Part shown: positions 1-15,280 of the stretch, one piece after another
Position numbering within the stretch: the first letter of the stretch is position 1
How the letters are laid out: each line of letters starts with the position of its first letter
Source of the DNA: Brugia malayi
Taxonomy: Eukaryota > Nematoda > Chromadorea > Rhabditida > Onchocercidae
Direction of reading: 5' to 3'
DNA length: 64,000 nt
Assembly (NCBI RefSeq): GCF_000002995.4
Contig: NW_025062479.1
Span: 17,356,721 to 17,420,720, forward strand
Program-made: the position numbers and the translations under genes
The notes under the pieces: generated by a model
What the model was told of the DNA's origin: nothing
Database searches by the model: none
What the model saw: the letters and a program-made list of their open reading frames with translations, nothing else

Positions 1-2955
1 ATTCCAAAAGAACTTGAACATATGATATTTAAGCTGCGCAATGTATATTTAATAACAAACAATGTTGTGGAAACAATGTTACCCAGGTAGTTATTGTTCT
101 TCGTGACTGTCGGAACTTGTGTGTACTGACGCTGTTGCTCTGCTCGTTTGGGTGTCATACAATAAACTTTAATAATCCCTTTAAATCCATGATAAATCAA
201 AATGCCTCAAAATGCTTGACGGGAAAACCAGGAAGCAGCCAAATGCTATTCACGACTCCTAGTCTTAAAAACGTGGCTGCGTTAAAAACAGCCGACTTCA
301 AATGTATGTTTTCTTGGCAGAAGGTGTGGGTTGGGATTCAGTTTTTGATTGAAGTCAATTTCGGGACTGTATAATACTTGCACGCGAACTCAGAAGTCAT
401 AAGTGGCCAGTGAGAATTACTTTTCCGGATATATCAGGTTTCGGATCTACTAGTTTTATACAACTTATGCATTGCCACAATTAAGACTGGATTCGAATAT
501 ATGTTTCGTATTTTGCCTACCATTTTATTCATTTTATATAAAGGTAATCATAATAAACACAATTAGAGATAAATTGAAGATCCCCACGTGGTAGTTCTCT
601 CCTTCTAGTTTTAGCAGTATTAAACAAAAAAAGGTGTAAAAAAGAAATTTGAGTTTTGGAGTTAAACTCCAATTTCCGAAATCCCAGTAGAAAAGGAATA
701 CAGATGTGGGTATTCCCACCAGACTGGAATTTATCTGTGAAAATGTCCACTTTTTAAAACCCTCGACAATAATGCCACTCCTCGACGCTTCCTACCTCGC
801 TTGCTTCCTTTTTGCTCCAATCTAGTTTTGTATCAATTCAGGTTTAATGCTACAGTTCCGTTCCCTAGGTTTCTATACGTAGATTTATTAATCGACCGAA
901 TGGCAGTGATTATAAGCTGGTTCATTTATTTTCAATACAATAATCTGTCATTGGATACTACTTTTATGAAGTGGAGATTTTTTATGTAGTTGAATTCAAA
1001 TATAGTTGCAAATACATCTAAAGTAGATGAATCATTCCATTGTGAAAGTTTTCATTGTAGAAGTATCATTTATGCAAATTATGGACAATGAAAATCAATT
1101 ATGCATTCAGTACAGTGCGATTTAATGTGCTTCTCAACCAATTAAAATGGTATAAAAAAATCATAGAAATCATCTGAAGATTTCAAGCAAACCGAGAAAC
1201 TTACATCACATTTAATGATGAAACTTAAGTGGTCTAAAAATGATTGGGGCTCTCAATTTGATGCTGCCTCCGCTGTTGTGAAGTATTAGTATAAAGAGAC
1301 TTTGTAGGAATGTCCATTATAGATCATGTAAAGTAGACTGTTTCCGTCTCCATTCACAATTGAATAAAGCATCATGCAAAATGACATAGCGAGAAACAGG
1401 GATTCGCTTAGAGAGATTTTAAAATCACTTTTTTCTAATTTTTTATGAGTTTGAATCATCAAACCAGTATTGTCAGTGGAATGAACAACGTTTCGTCTAT
1501 TGACTGATCTGGTTAATTTTAAGGCCATTTCAGAAATATCGTATCTGCAACTGTCTGATAAATATTGGGGATCTGACCGAAGTCGAATCTAATCATTTCT
1601 GTTCTTTTCGAATGATATTACTAAAGGTCTATCAATTTTCCTTCAAAGAATACTCAAGTTGTTTCTTGCATGGGTCTTACGAATCAGTTCGTAAGACCTG
1701 TATCGTTTTATGATCCTTTCGTCAACGAATTCCTTATCAACCTAATCAACATGAAGACTGTAATTCCAAGAGAAATTGACTGAATCCAGATTAATAACCC
1801 TTAATTTCAATGACAAATCAGCCGTCCTTTCTGTCAGGTTAGAGACTCTTCACACAAGTTCCAAGCGTCTTTTTTAAGCCACTTCACAGCTGGCACATTT
1901 TAAATAACTTTAAAAGTGCAGCAAATTTCGACGCAAACACTCCCTGTGTCATTGTGAATACATCATAAAGGCTGTTGTAAAATCTGCAATCGTTCATTTG
2001 ACGTATCATTTATATAAGAAAAATAGAATTATATGAAATAAAATGTTTATGAAACTACAGCAATATTGATGCATAAATAAATGTGAAGGGAAGGAAACGC
2101 GTGTAAGAAAATAACGGAATTAATGCAATGTGCATTCTTTTAAATTTAATCATACACTGAAATCCAAGTAAGTAAAATAACCTACAATAAAAAGTTAAAA
2201 ATATAATTTATACGAGAAAACACCCAACCACAATAACTTTTATGCATAACAATCTGTCTCTACGAGCATGTTACTACAATAAACCCCATCTTATTAGTGT
2301 TTATATCTATTTTTCAACATATTGAAACCATCCTAAACAAAGAAAAACAATACATCATTACTTCTACGAGGTCTTATCACTGCCAAAGGTATGATTGAAA
2401 ATTACTGATCAAAACTGTACACACTTTCTCGTGATTCTGCGACTATGCAAACCATATCCAATACTGTTATCAACACTAGCTGCGCGCATCAAAAAAACAA
2501 AAACATGTTACATTTCGTGACTTTTCTTTTTTATCGTTTCCTAAGCAACTGAATGTGAAACTTTCTTCTGTGTTAAACAGGAACAATTAACCTTCACAGT
2601 GAAAAATTCAAAACACTTCAGTTCAACTCCCTTATTCTTTTTTTAATAATGCTAGATGAACAATTTAAAAATTGAATTACTTAAGGGCATCGACTGTAGT
2701 TAAGCATCAACACCTCGGTTTCCCATTAAACACTAAATTTCAGGATTATCCTGAACATTCTCGCCCACTTCCGATTTTTGCAAATTCAGAAGTAAATAAC
2801 TAAATGGATAAAATGCATATCTTAAATCTAAACAGGAAATTTATAAACAACTATAATGATAATATTTGGTGTTCGATTATCAGATAAATCATCAGATAAA
2901 ATGTTACATGTGAAGAAAAAAACTGAAATTCTGCAGCTTGAGATTTGCTATGAAA
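1..2955. other. Non-coding interval downstream of rho-1
   Basis: I see no convincing gene here. Short open frames exist on both strands (for example 117-374 plus and 1286-1528 minus), but none shows a recognisable domain or a supporting splice pattern. The right-hand end next to the rho-1 stop codon is probably its 3' untranslated region. A perfect short hairpin lies at 1673-1698. Confidence 0.6.
1673..1698. repeat. Perfect 11-bp inverted repeat with 4-nt loop
   Basis: The left arm GGTCTTACGAA (1673-1683) is the exact reverse complement of the right arm TTCGTAAGACC (1688-1698), separated by TCAG. It is not associated with any visible gene. Its role is unknown. Confidence 0.8.
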
Positions 2956-4998
<2,043 letters not shown>

Positions 4999-7900
4999 AT
5001 GCGTAATGCCAGTGAGAGGCAAATAATATTCTTTCAAGAAATCCTATGAATCTTTGCTAGTATTCATTTCTAACATAAAAATCCAGAAATCGCAACAGTA
5101 GTACAGATACTTTTAACTCATTTCTTTCTTTTACTGAATTACCAAATATGATCTCTTTTACCCTAGACGAACACCAGATTTCTTTTTTCTTATAGAGCTA
5201 TCTTTTCATTAAAGAGGAATAAAATGTCCAAGTGGGTTATTTTTAAGAAAACAGGATGCTGTTTCATTTACAATCCGTTGGCTAATTTTTAGGAGGATAG
5301 GATGTCACTGCTTCACGATCTGTCGCTGGCTAACTATTGAAAGCAGCATTATTTCAGGCACTTCGACTGCTCACATGCACGAAGACTTTGAAAACACAAA
5401 TATAGTGATATACTAACCAAACTTTGTTCTGGGTTTGGTCATTGAGGAGGCAGATATGTTTATGCAGAAAGGAACTATGGAAAGTGTGTTCAAAAGATGT
5501 GTAAAGTGTTGATTCTAGGATATACCTCTCTGAAGTTATTGTTAATTTTTGAATATATTTCTATTACGGAAATAAAAAATATGGCTCGTGGGTAACACAG
5601 ACCTACAAAACAAGAAAATACTCACATAAAATGTTCAATTTGGCCTTTACGTCATAAATGCAAAGGTCTGCTTGTGAGTGTTAAACAAACAGAAATGGTA
5701 GAATTTAGAAGTGACGGGGTACAACCGTCAGAAAAGATGAAAACTTCGCTGAGAAGTGAAAGGAGCTATTGCCGCTGTGGTATTGCCGGCGATAAAAATT
5801 AATGCTATTTGAAAAAGAATTGTTAAGGAAATATCCGATGTAAACATATAACCAAAAGCTTCAGCCTAAGGTAAGAAAACAATCCCATTTGTGAGGAAAT
5901 TTAATGATAACTGATAATGATGACAGTTCTGAACAATCGAACAAGATTTTTGATATTGTTTCGAGAATAATTGTTAATGATTCTTTCTCGACAGCTCCAT
6001 CCCGCTCACCCACTTCTAATCTTCATTTGATTAGTCGTGAATAAGCGCTTTTTAGGTGTCTAAGGCTGAAAGACCCTTCATTAAACAATTATTGAAAATT
6101 TCCTGTGAACAGAAAACTACTTAAAGAATTGACTACGGTTTTTAGCTTTTCTACTACTATCTGATAATGCCTTCGACTAATAGCTGGAAAGAATCGATTC
6201 ACATTTGGAAGAAATCTATTGGACATGGTTTCAATCTTATCAATGGTAATTTTTTTATCAAGCGTTCCACGATTCGCTCTACCAACGGAGCAGAGTAATA
6301 ACTTGTTAAATTTCAAAGTAATAGAGCATTCCGTGGTGAAATAGTAAAAAAGAAAAAGAGTAGAGTAACTAAGTCCAAGTTCACCAACGTAGATGACAAC
6401 ATCGTTGTTTAGATATTATACACACCAGTTTTACGTCGATCGAAGTGAATTTTTAAAGTGCGAGAAGTTGCAAACGGTCAAACTGAGAGTCCAATATTTC
6501 GGTACAGAATACTGCCGGAAAATTCTTTCATGAAAACGCAACAGTATGAATGAAATTGAGGAGAGGAGGAATGATGGGAATACTGACAGGTTCCAAAAAG
6601 ATTTTTGATTAAAGACTGTACAACGCCTATGTCCTTATTTTATAAAATTGTAGAAAAAAAAAAAACCTTAAAATTTTGACAAGAAGACAGCCAAGGGCTG
6701 GAAACAAGGAATCAATTATCTGTTGAAAAGTTCTGAAGCTTTCAGTTGAACTTGGAGAGTATTTCATTGGATTTTTCAGAAAATGCTCTAGGAATGAGAA
6801 ATTATGGATGACTAGAAACACAATGCATCAGGCGCTAAAAAGGTACCCCATGTGGAAGTGCAGGTGAATGTTGGTGTACTTTGAGCGCTTCAGTGAGACC
6901 AGCAAAGATCTGCATTCATTACAACGATCGGAGCAATTTCTCATGACGGGTGGCTGAATTTGAAAATGCTATTGCGCTGAATCTATCGATTCAATTCCTA
7001 CTGCAAAATAGAAGCATAAAAGACAATACGTTTCCCACAAGAAACAAATAGAGCGTTTAAAGGAAGGTCATAATTTGCAAAAAGTGCATTTAAGTTTACT
7101 CTATAGCCTTTGCAAAGCTAAGACAATACTTTGGTCTTTATATGACTCGAGAACTGGAGCAGCAATATTGGCCGGATCATTGGGAAGAAACGACTACACA
7201 GAGGAATCAATCTAGATTTTTAGCATTGTCTTCCTTTCCGATTTTGCTTAGTTATACATGATGTACATACAATATTTAAAACGTTTAAGAAGAAACATCC
7301 TCTACCCACTTCATATAAAATAGGGAATTATAAAGCAGTGTAATGTCTCAGATATTTATCTATACCATCTTGAAACAAGATAGTTACCACGCATCGGAAT
7401 CAGAGAGGTACTCCCGATTTGAATCACAGAAGGAAAGAATACTATAAAACTGGAATAAAGGGAAATATGGTGCCATTAACATAGATAATAATGTCCTAGC
7501 TCAACAAAATTGAGCTACTCTCTGTCTTCGCTTTACCAATATGTTCCATTCCAGGTTCCTACTCTCAAAGACAATTTAAATAAATTATAAGACGTACTAC
7601 ACTAATATTCTTCAAGCATTAACTGCTGCACGCAGAATATTACAAATCTCAGAACAGAACCCCGAGACCACTCACTATACACACCCCCCCCAGCAGACAA
7701 CACCAACTCCACTTCCACATTTCGCTTAATCATTATCTAACGTTAACGCGCTCCGCGTCGAGTCATGATGTGCAACAATAACATCTCATTTAACCAATCT
7801 GGCATTTTTTCTCGAAGTAAATGAAATGCTTCACCCTGGTAGGCTTATCATGATCCCTCGATTATAATCATGTCATAGCTATAGCTGAGATAACATTCTG

Positions 7901-8297
7901 TTCTGAGATGTGTTTAGAAATACGATGCTCATTTTATTCTATTTTTTGTAGTTTTTACGGATATGTCGGACAATGTTTTTTTCTTTCTTCTTATTGAGGA
8001 TGCAACTGCGACTTCTCGGTAGGTCGTATTTCGGCTTCGAGTGTCAGAATTTCCATGGGTAGTAAATTTACTGACAACTCTGAAACATATTTCATTCCTT
8101 CTCCTAATTTTTTTTTTCCAATGACCAGAATTCTGATTTCATAAAAATGAAAGCTTTTCGCAAGGCTCACTTCGTTTCTACTATGTTAGTTTGATCCCTG
8201 GGACGATTAATTGATTAATCTATAATCACTAATGACTCCCATCCGCTGATTGCCTCCCTAATATATTGTCGCTTCACCTAATACAATCAAGGTGTCT
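4999..8297. other. Intergenic interval between rho-1 and the mannosidase gene
   Basis: About 3.3 kb without a supported gene. It holds only short open frames without recognisable domains, such as 6089-6316 and 6627-6821 on the minus strand, and short homopolymer runs. The part next to 4998 should contain the rho-1 promoter, but I cannot identify specific sites. Confidence 0.6.
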
Positions 8298-11200
8298 CTA
8301 CGGATGTAAGTGAAAAAGTGAAAAACGAAGTTGGTTGATATGTTGAAGGACGAAAATATCCTTTGCGGAAGAAAAAACGAAGTCAGCCGGCAGAATCTGT
8401 TTCTTTTCAGAAATTTGTATATCGAATAAGAAAAAACCTTTCTGGAAGACTCTTGAAGAAGTCTGATTCAGTCTAAATCGATTATTTCGTTCAAACTTTG
8501 TAAAAGTTCTTTTTTTCATCGTTGCAAGATTGAGTTCCTCCATCGAGATAATATCGAATGCGGTAAATAAGCCCTGTGATGATAGCAAGTTGACATTATT
8601 CAATTAAAATGAAAAAGAAACGCGAACATATTAATAGAATTTTCGGACAAATCGATAAAAAAGACAACTGAATGGAAAACTGTGATAGCTGGAGCAGGAT
8701 TGAAGAGTTCCGTTTTTCCGTACTCTATGTGCAGTCATGCATCTATTAAACGGATTCCGTTGAAAACATAATTCATTATGGAGGCATTAAAATTTCATGA
8801 ATTATAGACAGAAGCAATAGATTTTGATTACATTACTTTTATTTTTTCATTTGTAACAGAGGAAAAATATTTACTTTCAAGTTAAATTCGATGGGTTGTG
8901 CTAAATTTTTATCGTCATCACCTTGAAAAATGTGCTCAAAACGAATGATTATACGTTTTGGAGCTAGCATTTCCATGGTCAAAACATTGATAGCCAGTGG
9001 AAGCGGCCGATTTAGAGCAGAATACTAGAAATTAAAAAAAGCTGTTGTGGTCTGGAATGGATTTACTTTGTCTGTTTCATTTCAGCGTTTGTTAATATCC
9101 TAACTTCATAAGTCAAAAATTAGTAGAAGTTGAAGAAAAAGATAATTTCGTCCTAACTTAGTATTAGCTCTTTATCAAACAACCTCAGCAATAAATGCTC
9201 GACCGTAATCCCACGGTGCCATTTTGCGCTCTGCAAACGTAATTAATGGCGAATTATAAAGTTCAAAGGCAAGTGGCCTGTGGAGTTTTGACGAATTTTC
9301 CGGACTTTCCATTATGATCCAATGTCGTCCTCGAACAACCAATCCTTGTCCAGTGTCACCTAACTCATCCAATGCTTCACCGACACCGAAATTGTCATCA
9401 TAAAATAGTCTACGATGGAGCTGAAAACAAATTTTCGACTCGTCTTGATATTTTGTTGCTGAAAATTTTCATTTAGTCATATGTAATTAAAATTCAATAG
9501 ATGAACATAAGATAAATTTGTACAAGGAAAATCTATATATATATATATTACCATTAATTCAATTTGACCATCATTTAGACTGGTACCACCATGAGAGCGG
9601 TCCGTAAGTACGGTTAATTGATTTAGCGAATCTCGAATATAAATACGACTGTTTACAGGATAATAGTTTCCCGCTATTGGTTCCGTATTGATGTACGAGA
9701 ATGATGGATAATGGTTTCTGCTAAAAGTGATTCAGACATTTTTGCTATCCATAAAAGTACGGAAATTGTGGAACGATGATAAGGTAAGTTGTGAGAACAC
9801 TCTAGGCCACAATTGCGTATCATCTCTTTTTTTGATCAAATTAAAAAAGTAAAAATAGGAACTATAAGCATGCAAATTATCTAAATGAATCCTCATTATA
9901 AAAGTATACTCACGTCCTTGTCATCATTTGCCTTCCATTTGAATCGGTATAAAATACTCCAGCCGAATTTATGTCTGCTGTGTATCGTGTAATTATTTCC
10001 TTTGTTATTGGATTTCTAAATTAGTAATAGAAGGCGGACAAGTTTTAAATTTTCAGTAAAAATTTAAAAATCTAAGTCGAAGTTAATTAAATCATAATCT
10101 TTGTGTTCCTTCGAAATTGCCTTTTTGTATATCTTCTTCTTTAAAGGTGAAAAAATATTCACATTTGTTTTTAATAAAAATCGAATATGCAGACTTGATC
10201 TCTTTTGGAATCGGTCCAATAGTCCATTCAAATTCCACTAAATTTTTGCCGCGATACAAGCGAATCACTTGACTGATCCATGGAGCAATGATCTGCCTTG
10301 CCTCATTCACCAATGAACCCTATAAATTAAGCGTATCCTCTATCGCCAATCTTTTGTTAACTTTTGTTATTCTCAGATTTAAATCCCCAGACAAACAACA
10401 AAGCCAGATATAAAAAAAGTAAAACGTATCTCAATATATTGCGCTGTTGTAACATTTGATATCTTCTCGGCCTGTGTACCGTTCGGTCGGAAAATGTAAG
10501 CGCCTGATGACTGATTCTTATAGTTTGAGAAACCCATTCCTTTATAGACAAGAAATTCCTGCTTGAATGCAATGGTTTTCTCAGTTTTTCGGTTTTTCAG
10601 TGATGTCAACTGTCCACTGCCATCAAATGTCAGCTCAATGTACTAAAATTTATATTTGGACCATGATGCTATTCACATATTTTAACTTGGGCCTAATTCA
10701 CAGCTGGAAATTAAACAGTAACGTTATAATTTATGCAGAAAAAACTCATGAGATTCTTTTTATATCTGAAAAGATTTTAGAATTTAGCTTTTATTTCTTA
10801 ATCGCCAGAGACTGTAAAAAACAAATTTGTAATCAGTTGATTTTTAGGTTTGTTCTATGCTACTTATTCATTTTATTTTTCGCTAATCTCCTAATTAATT
10901 ATATAGAATTTAGCATATGTGAAAGCATTGCCTCATTTCTCATTATGGTTGTTTTGACTTCTTCAAGTTCTTTTTTGTTTTCTGTTTGTACTGAGCGATG
11001 CCTCGCATATTCCACCATTTTTATCGCTCTAAAATATATAATCCGCAAAAATGAAAGTCAAATAATATTGCAGTTTTTAGAGCTATCTCATTTCCAAATT
11101 ATTTTCAGTTCTAATCAGATAAGAGAAACGACACAAACGTTTGATTAGAAAGAAAAAACGTTGTGAAACCAAGCGCTGGTATGTTTGCAGGAATAAGCAG

Positions 11201-14200
11201 TTCATAAGGAGCGCTAAATGATTTCTTGAGTTGTGCGCCATTGTAGAATGCTTTATTTATCTGGAAATTGACGGAGTAAATCTTTTTATGAATTATGTTT
11301 TCAAAATTCGAACTTTTTCCTCCTTTAGTCATCGCCTGGAAGACTTTTATATGAAATTCTTCAGAGAAACAATCAATGATTGAACTACTATGCTAAACAA
11401 AACTAAAATTATGGTAAGTTTATTTTAGAAGAACACAACTGTTTTAGACATGCATCTGAACAGTCTCTGGAAGAATTAACACCGGAAAAGTTACGCGGAC
11501 CTTCAGCAATACTCCGCATTTTGCATTTTGTACATTTATTTTCTAAATTTCGATTGCTTAACCAATCTTGCGGATGTTCGCTATCTACAAAAACTTAGAC
11601 ATTTATCCATAATGGGTTCGAATACAAAATTTTGTACTTTGTACTTGAGTGCAAAAATCTTGCTTATAGTGATTTGCATTTCACATTCATAAGAACAAAC
11701 CTGAGTATTAATTGGTTTTCCGTCGAACGACCAGACAGTAGCTGATAGAGAATAGAACGGAATCCGTAACACTGTGTTCAGCGGATGAGAATTTGAATTA
11801 TATACAGTAATAGTTTCATTAGCGTACAGTCGGAAAAATTAAGAGGTCAAAGAAACAGAAGTTAAAATATTCTTCTCAACATTATGATGAGTAATATGAA
11901 TCTATTGCTAATAGAAGTTTTTGAGCCTCTCGAGACCATGCCTTAATGATATTTTGAACAATAATTGGTTGTTTTCTCTGTTAGCCTATATTCCAATACC
12001 CAATAATCAGTACTTTTTTACGTACAAAGCGGTGGATAAGTTGTAAAGCAAAAGATCTAAAAGTAATATCGAAGAAGAAACCTAGTTGAATTGCATATGG
12101 TTACGTTGATATCACGGCAAATAATTTGTTTTTCGGGAAGTATTCCGTGCAGTTTTGGGATTAATTTCATAGACACATTATTAATAATTGCCTAAAAGTG
12201 AAGAAAGTGTGGTATATTATTAGCCATGTTCTTTCTCTCGAAAATACGAATATGCAAATTGGTATTGGATGTCTTTCATATTATTCTTGCTATTAATAAC
12301 TTTTTCAGCGGAATTGTTTTTGTTAATCATTGCTTCGAATTTCTTTTAATTTTTATGATAATGACAAGAAGATATTGAAATAAACAACTAATACTTCAGC
12401 TTCGTCCCAACCTCGAGAAAGGCGAAGTTTGTAATCCCTCGTGACATTTTCCCGTGCTGTGCCACTGAAATGAAAAATAATAATAAAATGAAAACAATAA
12501 CCTTTTCATGAAGCTGAATTTACTTTCTGTAAGCACAAACTGATGTGAAAGGAATTCAGATTAGCTGCGTAAAACTTCAAGATAAAAGCTCAGTTAAAAA
12601 TATTGAAGATTTGCAGCTGCAAGAGATAAGGTTTGAAATTCTTTTTATTTCCTAATCATTCATTACATCCTCAAAATGTAAAAAGATCTAATCGAATCAC
12701 GAAAATAAAAAGAAGCGAAAATATTACGTAACGGCATCGTGATGTTGCGCAAGTGCTACGGCATTTCTCAGTACGGTGGTGTTTGCCATTTGCATTGCAG
12801 CTGACTTAAGTTGCTTAACGAGCTGTAATAATGTGATTCTCTAATGTATTTGTATTGTAAAGTAAATAATAAGTACATTTTAATCTTTTGCAAGTACATA
12901 AACGAATTACTTCTCCATCTCTTGCTAAGTAAAAAGTAAGCAAATGTTCGGAAATTAAGAAAATTTTTCTTTTTTTTTTTTCAGTAACGAGAATCCGTAT
13001 ACACCTTATGCACACCTGTTAACTTGAAAACTGAACAAGCAAATTCATACCTGCAAGAGTGCACTACTTTGTCGAATGAAGGCTTTAAATGTGGGCCTGC
13101 TGGTGAAGAAACCAGTCCAGTAGCTATGATCAGCGGATGCGTAAGGAAAAAAATCATCTAGTTTTTTTGGTAATTTTGGATGCGATTCTTTCAGTGCCTT
13201 CAGATAACAGGAAGGTGTCGAATAAAAGATATTAATTTTTGCACTCAAAGTCTAAAAAGATGTTATTATAGTAAAATTCTTTATGATTCAAATATGACTG
13301 CTCGAATAAATCAAATGATTTTACAAGACATGTACATATACTTTGTTTTGCTGAATAAGTGAGATGAGTTTGTCGAGATTGATATACCACTGATTTGCCG
13401 CTGTATATTGAAAATCGCCTCCCATAAGGAGCATTAAATGATTGGTTCGTTGATGAAATGCCTAAGATCGAAATGATCAAGAAAGTTTTTTGATATAAAA
13501 CACACGCATTAATATTATAATGAAAGGAAACTGAAATAACTGAAACCAATTTTTTATTTTGAAATGTATGCGACAGCAAAGAAACCTGTCTTTTAACGTA
13601 TTTGACGAATTCATCTATACGTTGGGCAGCATTGTATTCTTCCAAATAAGCATCATCCATGATTGGTTCATCTAGACATTCACGATCAAAACAGAATCCT
13701 TGTGGTGGTCCATAACTGTCTCCGTAAAATGCACCTGTTAAGATGCTCGTTTCTGAAATATCCTTGAAATCGTTTAGACATCGCTGGTATGTTATATTCA
13801 CCTGTTATATGTAATACAATATAATTCATACTGAGATCATCGGAACTATCCCAAACAAATTCTAGGCTGGAATTTCGTACACGGATTTCTTTTTCTAAGA
13901 AATGAAGACGGGAAAAGAAAAGAGCTTCGAAATCCATCTGCAAAAAATCGATAAAAATTAATTATCATTTTGTTTTACCTAATCATTTTCTGTTCTTCCA
14001 TATTTCTATTTTGCCTTCATCTTTCTTCCATTTCTCCAATCCCATTTTTTTTTTGTGGCGTTGTTTTAGATGTTCTTCAAGCTTTTATACTTTTGTACTA
14101 AACATCTGTGTTTGTGGGTTCAAAAAAATATTCTATTGTTAAGAATTCTTAAGAAAATTTATTGTTAAGGATTCTAAAAAATACGTCAAAGAAGATTAGT

Positions 14201-15280
14201 TATTACCAAGTTGAAATTCAAATTTGCAAAATTAATGAAAATTTTGATTTTCAACAAAAAAAGAACTAGCCAGTGCCAGCAAATTAGCCATTTCTCGACT
14301 GTGACCAAACGGGTCAATCTGCCATGCAACATGTGAAACTCCACAGCTACCGAAATATTTTTTTAAAGTTCTTAGACCGAGTGTCATTTGATCAATAATA
14401 TCAACATAATAAGCTGTGGCTTCATCGTTTTGCACCCAACCACCACCAATAAATTCGATTTGCCCTAAAATTTGTAATTTATTGTAGGAAGCTCCGTCTG
14501 AGCTTTCCTGGCTCTTAACCTTTCACTCTCATTTATTTTACTGAACGCACTTACCTTGCTGGACTAGTTTCTGCAATCGCTTCCTTTCTTTGGAATCAAC
14601 AAGCCAACGCCATAGAAATGACGTCTCACACCAGGAAAAACGCTTATTTTTGTCCTTTTCCAACTCGTCCATTACAGTACTAAGAATATATCGCACGCCA
14701 ACTGCTGTCTTTTCTTTCTGAGCTGCAAAATGGCTTTTCATCTCTCCAGTTTATTTGTTTTTAATTTCAGGTCAATTTTCAGATGTTTGAAAATAATTTC
14801 GAATTCGGCCCAATCAATCAGTAACCCACATCCATAGTAATACTGGTCAATAGTTTTGATCCAGCCTGGATCGTCATGCGTATGACATATTAAATGGATA
14901 TTCAATACATCCTTCTCTCTACTCCAGCCATTACATTTCTGCAATTCTAGCTTATTTTAGAATTTTCATTTAAAGTTTTAATCAATTTAACTAATAATTT
15001 TAATAGTTATCGAAAATTTGCCGATGAAACTTACCATAATTCGCGAATGATAACAATGCCCTAAAGTCTTTAAAGTCAATTGCATACATTTTATTGAGTA
15101 ATGTGCTTCTGATAAAAAATTCTTGCAACACTTATTGCTTTCCGCAAATTTTAAATATAAAATTTCACATACATCCCAACTGCATGAATCGACTTGGATA
15201 TTTTGAGCATGAAAATATCTCAATAAATTCATTCGAAAAATCAACATAATAAACAGCATAAGCAACGATATCTCTTTCAT
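8298..15280 (-). CDS. aman-1: Lysosomal alpha-mannosidase, glycoside hydrolase family 38
   Basis: This enzyme trims alpha-linked mannose from N-glycans in the lysosome. Exons run 15035-15280, 14830-14938, 14555-14722, ~14256-14464, 13832-13937, 13586-13752, 13342-13461, 13051-13251, 12728-12822, 12395-12464, 12082-12191, 11701-11830, 11139-11260, 10932-11028, ~10421-10642, 10195-10319, 9914-10015, 9552-9720, 9184-9420, 8875-9024 and 8298-8573, giving about 1,075 residues. The first exon starts with a hydrophobic signal peptide ([13 protein letters not shown]). GH38 zinc and catalytic motifs are intact: [17 protein letters not shown] (nucleophile Asp) and QHHDAV. The C-terminal half has the expected [28 protein letters not shown] and IRFEHIF blocks. 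Most joins are phase-perfect. Three are not: the acceptor at 11831-11832 reads CG, the 10421/10319 join is off by one base, and the 14256/13937 join is uncertain. One intron uses a GC donor (10931-10930). The gene is most likely functional. Confidence 0.93.

Noticed and set aside
117..374. 85-codon plus frame near the left edge
   Set aside because: No domain and no splice context; the apparent signal-like start is short and Cys-rich by chance.
1286..1528. 80-codon minus frame with one hydrophobic stretch
   Set aside because: No homology I can recognise, no splice partners and no clear acceptor right before the ATG. It may be a small gene but cannot be supported.
10567..11148. 193-codon open frame on the plus strand, the longest in the window
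   Set aside because: It lies antisense over mannosidase exons 14 and 15 whose family motifs and phases are convincing. It is hydrophobic because of the T-rich complement of an A-rich coding strand and has no domain.
13232..13801. 189-codon open frame on the minus strand
   Set aside because: It reads through two mannosidase introns. Conserved blocks ([10 protein letters not shown], then GGDFQY and YSTPSCYL) lie in different frames and need splicing at good GT-AG sites.
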